Below, piece by piece: positions 24,801 to 36,800 of a DNA stretch of 64,000 bases (position 1 is the first letter of the stretch; every line of letters begins with the position of its first letter). The stretch lies in the NCBI GenBank assembly GCA_037783545.1, contig JBBELK010000112.1, positions 372,001-436,000 of the forward strand, in the 5' to 3' direction. Both the position numbers and the translations under genes were made by a program. The DNA comes from Henricia sp. BOLD:AAB3569 (taxonomy: Eukaryota > Echinodermata > Asteroidea > Spinulosida > Echinasteridae). The notes beneath the pieces were generated by a model. The model was not told the DNA's origin, made no database searches, and was given only the letters and a program-made list of their open reading frames with translations.

Positions 24801-27800
24801 CGTCCTTAAAGATGGCCTCAGTCCCAAACTCCTTCAACTTTGGTGTCACCTTCCTGAAACAAAGGAAAACGTCTCATGGGTAAAAGAACAATTTCAAAAT
24901 ATCGGCTAGAGGCAAAGTACTGAAACGGTATTTGGGTCATTCCATGTCAGACCAACGCACTTTTTTACCTTATGTCTTCCGATTTTGATAAAAATTGCTG
25001 TGCTTATAGGTCCTGATGAGCAATGAATGCACACCAATTTTTAGCCCGATCCGACCTACCATGTGCTCAGGGCAGACACCACAAAAAATGGACATTTTTA
25101 GAGTAAAATACCACCCTTTTGGTACAAATATGTCAAAACTATGTCAATTTTCATCGAGTATATGCAAATTTGGTATTAAAATAATGAGAATTGCATGCTC
25201 AAATCAATTCTTTTGTCAAAAATAAATTTTGTAAAAAGTAGGTCACCGTGACCTTTAATATGTTATCGTGACCTTTGACCCAATTTTTGTAATAATGTAT
25301 CATTCCGAAAATCAACGAAATGAAAATGACTTGATAGAGCATGTCTTCCTCTATCAGAATCCACTTAGAACAAATTGGGATCTTTAAAATTTGCAACTTT
25401 ATGACTATTTTTGTACAGTTGGTAGGTTACAAATTAGTCAATTTATATACTTTACATTAGAAATCCACTAACACAACTCAATCTTCTGTTTCTAAAGTTA
25501 CTAAAATTAAACTAGATTTGTAAATGTATAAAGAACAAGCCAGAAAAAGCAAAATTTTAGCTTCTGATTTTAAGGAAACTGTATCACCAGAATATCTGGC
25601 CTCTGAGTTGTGCTAACACTAAAGCCCTGCACTATATATTTGTTATTGACTGGACAAAACATGACACTTGAGGGCGCTATAATTCACGCGTCAGTCAACA
25701 CACAAGGCTTGCAATTTAGCATCTGTAATTCAAGTTCTTAAAGAGGAAGAATCCCCTTGAAGAAAATCCATCATTTAGGCTTTTTTCGATAGTCCAAACA
25801 TCCCTCTTGCCGACGTGGATTTTTATTATTTTTTAATTGTCGGTTTTAAGTGGATAAATTGCAAGCAAAAGTGCGCTTTTCGAAAGTGAGATTTTCGCGA
25901 TTTCTGAAACGCTCATTAGGTATTCATGATATGCGCGTGACCCCGTGACGCAATCCTGAGAAAGAGAAGCCAACACGATTGTTAGCTCCATACGTTTAGA
26001 CGCAAAAAACTTGGAAAACTGCCTCTGTTAGATGGTGTTTTTTGAAGAATTGTGTTGGTCCAAAAAGCCAGAGATAATAAGCCCCAGTAGCTGCGTGGTT
26101 GTACATGTATGTTTTACCAGACACTATGAACAAAAAAGAGCAGAAAGATTTTCTTTTCTATTACCAAGAGAGAGACAAATGAGTCGCTCATTCTATAACT
26201 TGTACGGCCGATGTTCAAACACGTGGGAACTACACCCGCAGGGGACCGTACCATGCACGTACACAGACCGCTGTGAATGCCGTTCGTTCCGTGACAAAAC
26301 CACCCGTCGCAATGCACCAGTATTTACTTCAAAAGAGCTTCATTGTGAGCCACAATTTCATCGTTTTTTCACAAAACAGGTAATAGTAGATTGTTGTCAT
26401 ATTACATGAAGTGTTTTTCACGTTTGTATTTTGAATTACAAGGACAAAACAGGCATGATAAACATTCACTGCGTGTATTTTCCATTCAATACTGCACAGA
26501 CCGTTTTGTATGTTTCTCAGGAAGACGTCAAAACCCTGTTGATAAACAAGCCAAGTGACCTCGAGCCTTTTAGAATTTCGGGTGAAGAGGGTCGGAACTG
26601 CTTTACGTTTTAAGCAAAAGCCTGTCGATTTTTTGTGAAAAACAAGTTGTGGTGGTGTTATAGACACATACCTCCATGATAAACAGAAAAACTAAAAAAA
26701 TGTGGAAGGGGGGATTCTAGCTGTTTAACAGATTCTACAACAGTTGGGGGAGGGGGAGGGGGCGGGGGGAGGGGGGAGGGGCGGGGGGGTGGGGGTTTCG
26801 GGTGGCTAACCCCTCCAAGGATGTCAATTGTTTGTTTGATTTTTTGGTCATCTATTTTTACAATCTTCTAAAGAAATTTGAAGAAAACAAATTAGCACCC
26901 CACCCCCCAAAAAAGCCAAATCCTTGGTACGCCACTGCTGATAATTTAAAGTATGATTCTGGTTAGACCACATTAGCCCTCAAAATGAGAAATTCACCAA
27001 CCAAGAATAATTTTGAAACAATTGAAACAGAACAGTTAGTTGTGTTTGTGGATTTCTAATGTAAAGTATATAAATTGACTAACAAAAATAGTCATAAAGT
27101 TGCAAATTTTAAAGATCCCAATTTGTTCTAAGTGGATTCTGATAAAGGAAGACATGTTCTATCAAGTCATTTTCATTTCGTTGATTTTCGGAATGATACA
27201 TTATTACAAAAATTGGGTCAAAGGTCACGATGACATATTAAAGGTCACGGTGACCTACTTTTCAAAATATTTATTTTTGACAAAAGAATTGATTTGAGCA
27301 TGCAATTCTCATTATTTTAATACCAAATATGCATATACTCGATGAAAATTGACATGGTTGTGACATATTTGTACCAAAAGGGTGGTATTTCACTCTAAAA
27401 ATGTCAGATTTTTGTGGTGTCTGCCCTGAGCACATGGTAGGTCGGATCGGGCTAAAAATTGGTGTGCATTCATTGCTCATTAGGACCTACAAGCACAGCA
27501 ATTTTTATCAAAATCGGAAGACATAAGGTAAAAAAGTGCGTTGGTCTGACATGGAATGACCCATTTACCGTGTTTGGTATTTTGCGAGAGTAGCAGCAGT
27601 CGCATCGATGGAAGCAGGTTAATTACTGAATGTGGTGTGGAGAGCCACCGTCTTCAGGGCATCCTTGAAAGAAAGTGCCAGTCTATGTGCGGTGCAATGG
27701 ACTGATTGCACTGTCGAGTTAAACTGCTTCATATGAGTTGTAACTCCATTGTTGCGGCCCATCATGACCGCAACTAGTTTGTCCTTCAGAAATTGATCGT

Positions 27801-30800
27801 CGATTTCCAATCTATCCTGCAGGCTGGTAATGGTGGCATTCGTAATGCATAGTTCCGAGATTGCCCAGTTAACCCCGCCCCTTAGATATTGTTGCTATAT
27901 GTGCTCACAAGCCATCCAAAAAAATGGCGACACTACGTACAAACCAACAGGACTCGGCATGGAAAGCACAGATTCATTGGAGAAAACTCAAAAGTATTTA
28001 TGTTTTGGGGTCGACAGGTACCATAGCACACACTGAGCGAAGGGCTAGTAATGCAGGGATGACATATATTTCATAAAAATGCGCTTTCCTACCTTTGAAC
28101 AGCGAATCGCCCGATTTGAAACCAAAATTCACCCGGTCACTGGCGCGTACAACATACAAACTGTATAGGCAGAAAATTGTGTGATGATTGCATCACTTTG
28201 ACCTATGTGGGCGCCGTCTGCTAGCTCTGTTGTGATTGGTCGCGGGTTCGGCTTGATTGACAGGTCGGAACTATGCATTGTCACGGCATCTGCCTTCGCC
28301 ACATTGCTAACACAAACAAGTTGGGGGGACAGGGTTCCGTCAATGTAGTACCGCCTCTGTTACGGACACATATCAGTAGTGCCATATGCAATCGGGATAC
28401 AAACTTTGTCCTTTCCATGGCATCCCTGAGTTTTCTGCGTTCAACCTTGAGGAATAACAAATCAAGAAAAATACTGGTAAAAATATTGCAATGGGAAGGA
28501 ATGTGTTGATGATCTGTATAATTTATGAACTGGAAACATTATAATCATGATGATATGGGGTACTATACCGTAAGTTTTTTAAAAATGTGAGATTCCAATG
28601 GGGAGGTTCCATTTGTTACATGGTCATGTGTTAAACTCATTTACTGGTGGTTTATTTATTACTAGGTTTCCACCAAGAAAATTTACAAAAAAAGACCACT
28701 CATAGGTCAACCTTTGACAAAGTCCAAAATCCAATGCTTTCAAGTATCAGGTAAAATCATATTTAACAACTGAAGTACATGTACTGTACATTTATTATGC
28801 TTTAGTCTAGTCTTGGAACATAATTATGGAAGAAACAGCGCCCTCTGTTGCTCAATTAAATTGTCAGTTCTTTTCAACTTGGGTACATAAAGTTGCACAC
28901 AAGTAAATAGGGGTCCCCCATAGGCATAGGAACCAATGCTAAATGCCAAATTTTCAAAAATTATCTTAAAATACTCACAATTCTCTCAGCTTCTCAGGAC
29001 AACAACCAAAATACCAATTAAAGTCTCATCTTTTCAATTCTGTTCAATTTTATGGGTGTAATCCGTCACTTTTATTCCCTAATTTCCACTTGAAACAACT
29101 ACCCCTGCAACAGTGAAAATTACTAAACAGACCAGCATCCATTTGGGAACAAAGGCACATACGCTATTGGGCAAAATAGGGCCACTTTTAGGAGCTACCT
29201 TGTCCAAAATATTTGGTGCACCCATAAGATCACGCACGTGTCGGTTAATAACATAAGTGCACCGCACGCATACCGTACTGTTGCTGGCGCAACAACACTC
29301 CGTCACGAGATGGGCCGAAAAGAACGCCCGTATCACCACACCAGGCGGCAATCTCTTTCATTGCACGGTAGGCGTTTTTCAAAGGTTTTTGATGTGTATC
29401 GATTTTCGATTGCGAGGAGTGACAATAATTGTGGTGTCTGATCTTTATGGCATCGCAATCGTGGGATAATAGAAAAGTGTCAAACTTACCTCAGCTATGA
29501 AGTGAACAAACTTGCGTGCCGATTTATCCGTTCGGTATAGGCAGATCCAACGTCGAGACCCTTCGCACTGTCGAGGTCTAGTGATCCAGCAGTAGTCGGT
29601 GAACGGGCGGCTATTTCGGGCGATTGCATGCACGTTCCGAAAAAGAAGTTTCAGTCGATTTACGGCCGCCGTATTCATTGCCTTGAGCATCTTTTCTGCC
29701 GGTGTTGTTCCAGGAACACTCTTTTTTGCCTTCTCTCTGTCTACAGCAAGCTGGTGATTGTCGCTACTGGCATAGCGCATGTGCAAGGATCGAATTTACT
29801 TTGAAATTGTCTGTCCCCGAAACTTTCATGGCTCTGCAGGTCTTGCAAAACATCAACCCCTCGTAATCGTCGTAGGATAACCACTTAATTCATGCATAGA
29901 GCAAGGAATGCTTCCAGTATAGATTTGCTTGTGCCGGGGTCAGAAACTGAAGAAAACAATTTGCCACATTGTGTAAGCAGATCAGAGTGTCCAAAATGAG
30001 AATGAAACCAGGCGATGTCACCAGACATGCCAGATAGAGCTCCAGGTTGTGTTTTGTGGCGAAGGTGCCGCACGCAGGCGACGCAACAATTCAAGTCCGT
30101 AGTCATCGCCTGGTGTAAGTTCAAGTTCATACTGAAGAACTTGACTCAAGACAACTGTACACCCGGCGGTCGTCTGTGAGCTTTTACTGCTATGGGGTCG
30201 AAACGATGAGATGCGGACATTTCCCTGGAATGAGTCTTGAGAGTGTACATATAAAAAGAAAGGTATTAATTTTGTAAACTCAAGTCAATTCCACAAATTA
30301 AATGCCTCAGAGCTGCATTTTGCTTGGTATTTTTTTGAAAGGCACAACAGAAAATCTTGGTACAGGAGATATTTTGAAAAGCACTTGGGCCTATCTGTTT
30401 TTGCAAAGGAACTCTTCATAAATTTTCTGTATTCTTGATGGCCTTCACAGAATTAGAGATTAATCAAGAATGAGAGGCTGAAAATATACCACAAAATATT
30501 TCTTTCTGCTTAATTTTAATCTAATATTCTGAAATGGGAAATGGAAGCCAGTTGTCATAGACACTCTGTGTGAGTTAGGCGAAAGGCGTTACAGTCCCCA
30601 CGGCTTTTGTCTAAAACGGCCTTGGCGGCATCTGATAGAAGCCCCTTGAAGACCAAAACGAAGTATGGCTATGGGCGGTGCCCATATAGACCGAGGTGTT
30701 TTCATGCAAAACGCAGTCGCTTTAATATCTCAATCTTCCCCGGTAATCTGTTTGTACATTAATTGTATATATACATACAACTCCCTGAGTTTTAGCCTCA

Positions 30801-33800
30801 ACATATGCTTGGTAATGTACATTCGGTTAACAAATTGTTATAAAACGGTTTTTCTTTTACGTCTTCAGGAGTGATTGGGTTGAACTCATTCACGTATCTG
30901 CGTAGCAATGACATCACATAGGCCACATTGCGATCATATCCGGTTTCCGTGCAGGCCTTCAAGAGCATGAGACACAGAGGCTTAGGCCTATGTACCTCGA
31001 GTGCCGCCTTTTTTTCTGTACGCTCAATTCCAACCGACATTCCCCTCGGTCGTTTTCCAACCAATGATGTTTAACCGAGTTCTAATTTGTCTTTCATGCA
31101 ATTAAACAGATAGTGAAATACCAGTAGTTGCGTAAGGTGTAGCCCTGCAAACTCGTACATCGATTGTTTTTCCATGACCTATTCGATGGCATTCTGAAAT
31201 GTGTTCTTTATCACGGCATTAGATTTCTCAATTGCACCATTACTTTGGGCATTACTTTTTGCATTTTTCAAGTGTCTGATGAACAGTGCAAGTGAATGGC
31301 ATTTATAACCATTACTGCCCTATCACCCTCCGTGAGATTCGTCGCTTCTAGGAATGGTGTAAGCACACTTTCATGCTACTTCGCTGAGCTCATACGCATG
31401 AAGAATAGTTTGGTATGATTGGAACGCCATAAGGAACAACAAAGGAGAAGGCATTTATTAGTTCTAATATATTTATTGGTACAGCATAGGGCACAAATAC
31501 CGAAATCGGACAAAGTAATGAGCAGAGGAGCAAACTGTGTAAAAGACGTTTTACCTCAAAAAAGAATATGATCAGAAGGGATCTTCAGTTGAAGTGATTT
31601 TCTTGTGTAACTTCAGGACACATTCTTTAAATACTTACAATCTCAAAGAGTGAGTACAAAAGTACAATTCATACACAATGGTTTAAAAGCCATTTTAATG
31701 ATTTTTGTACGAAAAATAACACATATCAGGTGTAACGGGGGACACTAAAATGTCACACTTTTGGACCCCTAATTTATAGAAAGACCCATATGCAGAAGTT
31801 TGTGCGTGTATGGCAGACCAAACAAACAAAACTAAATATACTGACTCCTTTAGCATGTGCATGGTCTCGTGCCATCTAGTTCACATGTTTGTGTCCCTGG
31901 GAGTCAAAAACTTTGGCTGTCCAAAGATGTCAAGGCCTATCTGCAGCGAAGTTGAATTTCACCTCAAGTGATGAATTCAGAAATGGACTTTGTTTTCAAA
32001 ACAGACTTTGAAGGATGTTGCAATAGGCCTAGGAGAGGCTTTCAAAAGTGCAGGGGGAAAAATTATTTGTTTCTTTTTATAGTGCATCTGATCTGCAATC
32101 ACAAGTTGCACTGTGTGACTGTAGCATGAAATCCACTGATGTTAACTTCGAGCATGTGATATGGTACGTAACAAATCTTCCCACATTTGGTCATTTTCAT
32201 GATAATGTGCCACCCTGCCTGATTTGGTTCCTCCTTTCAGGGTGTTTGAGTATAAGACCAGGCTTTCTGCTTGTTCTCACCCGTACACTCTAACTTTGCC
32301 GACATGTAGAACAAAGAGTCACTCCAACAGCTTTTTGTCCATGTACTGTATCTCCTTGCCTAGTGCATGTTTCCTTCCCACCTTACAATCTAGAGGAATA
32401 TAAATTTCTACCTTCAGTCTTCTTGAGTTATTTTCATCTTTAGATTTTTTTTCTTGTAGCCCTCTACTCAGAGTGGCTTTAGCCTTGTTTGGGGCGAACT
32501 TGCATAACAAAGTCATCCAATTCATCACTTGAGTAATTATCTTCCTCATCTGCAGATGTGAATACCGCCTTAATTCTGTAATCTTTCATCGCGACTCCGA
32601 AGGCAGAACATATTTTGACATCTGTGTGGGAGGCTGTGATTCGATCCCCTCACAACAGAGCAAATATGATTCCAGCTCCAGGGTTTCATAATTACTGTTC
32701 AGTTCAGTGATGTGGGCAGTAATGCCCAAGAAGCAGACATTTCCATGTCGTTCAATCTTGCCTTAAAAATGTACCGTATACGGATGACGTACAGTAGGTA
32801 GCTGGTGCGAGATTCCATTCTGCCAATGTTGTTGGCAGAAATGAACATTTTTTTTGTTGCAAAGATGTAGCAGTAGATTTCTGTGTTTAAATTTCACCTA
32901 TAGTTAGCTTCATTCGATGTGGATCGGTGTCTGTGGCAACGGAATGATAAATGGGTTTATACAAAAATGTCAGCCTTGAAGAAGCATGGATTACACACTG
33001 CTCGGTCTCCTGGAGGAAGTCCTCACAGAGGAACCTACCGTAGTAGCTCTCCGCTGCACTTCATCAGATACTGTATCTGTCCAAATCCTGAAGACGAACA
33101 GAGTACGCTGTTCGAAACCTCGAGTTCACACTCACCGGTTCTTCTCAGACCCACATACACATCTTCAAAAGAGATATTTCACATGGTGCTGCCGCAAATA
33201 ATTTGTACTCATTAAACATAGCCTGAAGTCTTACTTAGATACTGTATCTGTTGTTACAGAACTCCCATACATGCTGCAAGTTTGCCACAAATGTCCCCTT
33301 TCACTCTGCCTGCCAGTTTGAGCAGTTTGCTCGATGTGATGGTTAATCGAGAAACCTGTGTTAAACAGTTTCCATGAAATATTGAAAATGCTTATTCTTC
33401 ATGATCGACGGGGGCAATGCATCAACCTTGGCCACAATTCGTGTACGTAAGTCATTTATGTCTCTTGGCGGAGATGTTTACATTGGTCTTCTAGAGACTT
33501 CGGCTGCCACTCAACGTCATGATATTGAGAGCAATCACCCTTGTATGGAAAAGTTCCCGAAGCCGGTCTTTGATAATTACCCTTCTGTGAGCTGGTGCTC
33601 CATCTTGAGCCCATCAGAAGCTGCAAAAGTGATGTTCTAGTTGTGGTACTATCTCGGTATTTAGGTCCACGCCAGATTCAAGTAGAATCAATTCCACTTT
33701 GGGTATCGTAATCGCGGTTCCATATTTTTGAGGAGTCGATTCCCAGTAAAAATCGATTTCTTTTCATTTAGATTCGATTGCCAGTAATAGCTTGCCGATT

Positions 33801-36800
33801 CCATAAATTACCTAGCAATTCCGAAGCAAAAAAAACACCAACTTCTGCAAGAGTATTCAGCATCTGATCATTTCCACATTATTAAGGACGTGTGTGGTAA
33901 ATGCCAGCCTCATTTCTTGGACATTTGGTGCTGCTCGGTGCCAATATTTAGGTCATCGTCAGTACAATAAGTATTATCGCAATGTACACGTACTTATCAC
34001 GCTCATCTACCAATTAAACACGCTCAGTATATTTAATGTTTATCCGCGAAAATGGAATCGATACCGAATGGAATTACGATTCTTTTTTGGAATCGGAGTC
34101 GACTCCGAAAATGCTGGAGTCGCCGAAGCCTATCAGTATTCAACATGTGCCATCACCACAGAGGAATCTTTTCCCTGCTCATGGCAACATCAAAGTTGAA
34201 AGGGAGTGGGTTGTGTGCCGGTCAATACTCACGGACATGTGTGGGTGTTTACACTTCAATTCAGAATGCTGCTTCATCTCCCATCAAGAGCTAGGTGCCC
34301 CAGGAATCTTGGGTGTTGCTCAAGTAGCCAGTGGCAAAATCTTAAGCGCCTGGGGAGAGCCACTACTATACTATACTATCATACATGTAGGTCTCCTCAG
34401 TCATCTGAGTGGCCTGATCCTAGTGCTCTTCGATTAACAATCTTCCGCCATTCTTTTTTTATCTATGGCAAACTCCATCGCGTTGTTACCATGTTGGTCG
34501 CTGTTACGTTGACTTTTGTCTATTGTAAAATTTGATGCATGCGCAACCATGCAAATGGCGAATCCCACATCTGGTAGTTTATTTTGTATTAAAACTACTA
34601 ATGATGTATTCGCGTGCTCTAGGTGGGGAGGCCAGCCAATAATAGGGGCAATAAATGTCTGTGCAAAATCATGCAGCATGCTGCGCTTCCAAAAAACCCT
34701 ACTATCATCACGTAATTTTTTTATTTTTCTTTAAAGTACGTGACTTGTGAGTCAAGAGTCACCATGCACAAGTCTTGGTCTGAGCCATTTTCCAAGTGTG
34801 ACTCAAGTCGATTCCGAGTCACGAAAATTGTGACTCAAGTCCGATTCCTGAAAACTGTATAGCTGTCAGCATTTGGTTTTGGCATTGCAACCGACGTGAT
34901 TATTGCCAAAGGCTGGAAAAGACCAGTGAATGAGTTGCTAAATCAGCCAAAATTTCACAAACCTTAAAGCCCCAAACATCATTTTTAGTATATGTGACTC
35001 GAAATTTTACTTCACGTGTTGATAGCAATAATATAATAATAATAAGATACTTATAAAGCGCACAATTGCCAATAAGGCCTCAAAGCGCTATATATATACA
35101 AATTCAAAAGTGAAATAAAAACACTAAGATTTACCCAAATATTTATTTATAACAAATTTAGACATATACAATGAATAAAATCAAAATTCTAAAATTACCC
35201 AAAACACTGTTTAAAAAGGTAAGTCTTAAGATTAGCCCTAACAAGATCAATGGAATGAATTTCTCTGAGGGGTGCTGGCAGATTGTTCCACAGAGATGGG
35301 GCTGCTATGCTGAAGGCCCTGGCCCCATATGAACTAGTCCTTGGGCGTTGTGTTGCACGGATTGGGCGGTAGCGCTGAACCAAGTCCTGAAGATAAGATG
35401 GAGCCTAATGATGAATCACTTTTAAAGTCAATATAAGTGTTTTGTAAATAAAACGGTGTGATACAGGAAGCCAATGCAGTGACTGCAAAATAGGAGTTAT
35501 GTGTTCATGATGTTTACTGCGACTAACCAGTCTAGCTGCAGCGTTCTGCAATCGCTGAAGTTTTTAAATGTCAGCATTAGGCAAGCCAAACAGAAGACTG
35601 TTACAATTGTCGATACGAGATGTTATAAAAGCGTGTGCTAGCTTTTCCGTTGCAGGTTTATCCAAATAGGCTCTTATTTGCCCAATCCTCCTGATAAATG
35701 CCCAACCTCCACGGCAGACATTGGCAATGTGCGTCTTCATGCGGAGATCACTGTCGAAGACCATACCGAGGTTCTGAGCCTCGCTGCGGACTCCCACCGG
35801 TGAATCACCAATCAGGACTGGTTCTAGGCTCCTTGAAGCAATTAAGCGAGAACTGAAGTGGAGAACCTCGGTCTTCTCTTCATTGAGCTTCAGTTTGTTG
35901 GCAATTGACCATTCTTTAATTTCATTTAAGCATTTTTCGAGGCGAGAAATAGTACTCCTGGTGTCAGACGGCTTGAAAACAACATAGAGTTGTGTATCAG
36001 CCGCATAAATTATGTGGTTGACGTTGTGACGCTCAATAATGTCACTAAGAGGAGCCACACACGGTACACCCCACAAGATGTTGTGAACAGACGACATAGC
36101 ACTGCAAATAGTAACAGTTTGGGTTCGGCCAGAGAGATACGACTTGAACCATCGTAACACGGTTCCAGTTATGCCATATCGATATTCTAGCCGATGAAGG
36201 AGAATGTCGTGGTCAATAGTCTCAAATGCCGCGCTGAAATCTAACATAACCAACGCCACCTCCCGATGTTCATCAATGGCGCGGAGAATGTCGTTGTGGA
36301 CTCTCAATAGTAACAAACACCACATAATATTTTTCCTTTGTTAAATTGTACCTTTGTGGGAAAAATTGCCAACTAAAGGTGCTTTTTTATACTTTTTTTT
36401 TCTTTTCTTTTAATAATAAAAATTATCTGCGGACAATTTTTTTTCATTACTACATCTATGTGGCTACAATTTCTACAAGGCAGTTATCAACATTATTCTT
36501 CAGTTATGTGATGCTGTTGTTCCTGTTTTTAAACATTTTCCAATCATGTATAATCTGTCTTTAAGACATGATTTCTATCGTATCTGTGCAGAGAGCACAG
36601 CGTTGGGGCGAGCAGATGGACGGTCTTGCATCAGAGCGTCTCCGTTTAGCACACATGCTGATGGACGCATTACGCAGAGTGGAGGAGGAATCGGGCATCT
36701 TCATGATCAAACCAATACTATCATGGAAAGGAAGGTAATCAATGAATCAATCAATCAATCGATCAATTACATGTATAAATCCTTGGTGCATTTGCTCATG

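Larger units (their letters stand above)
24934..27562. mobile_element. 2.6-kb foldback element with about 560-bp inverted arms
   Basis: Arms 24934-25500 and 27005-27562 are inverted copies of high identity, beginning GGGTCATTCCATGTCAGACC. The first bases match the TGGGTC MITE family at 15849. The 1.5-kb centre has an open frame at 26032-26409 and a G-run at 26744-26800. It has split the ZNF862-like hAT gene. The transposase source is unknown. Confidence 0.8.
23883..29877 (-). pseudogene. ZNF862-like hAT transposase gene with introns, interrupted
   Basis: Parts lie in protein order on the minus strand. A TTF-type zinc finger, 29877-29787: YEGLMFCKTCRAMKVSGTDN. An N-terminal exon to 29490, SVPGTTPAEKMLKAMNTAAV and NSRPFTDYCWI, with donor gag|gtaagt. 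The start of the DDE core near 28440-28290: AMERTKFVSR, then in another frame VCVSNVAKADAVT. 27830-27612: MGRNNGVTTHMKQFNSTVQS and CTAHRLALSFKDALKTV. An exon ending at 24644 (SQLQVLAEWAFRM, donor gtatgt). An exon at 24513-24428. The C-terminal dimerisation exon from 24297: IPASSAEVERGFSRLKTLKT, then an acidic Ser-rich tail to 23883. Frameshifts near 29780, 28350 and 24060, plus two nested elements, break it. The order and GT/AG borders show it was once a spliced gene. It is antisense inside intron 10 of the coiled-coil gene. Confidence 0.75.

Noticed and set aside
34036..34437. 133-codon open frame
   Set aside because: It covers the gattcc array and random sequence, and overlaps two other frames of similar length. 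No motif.
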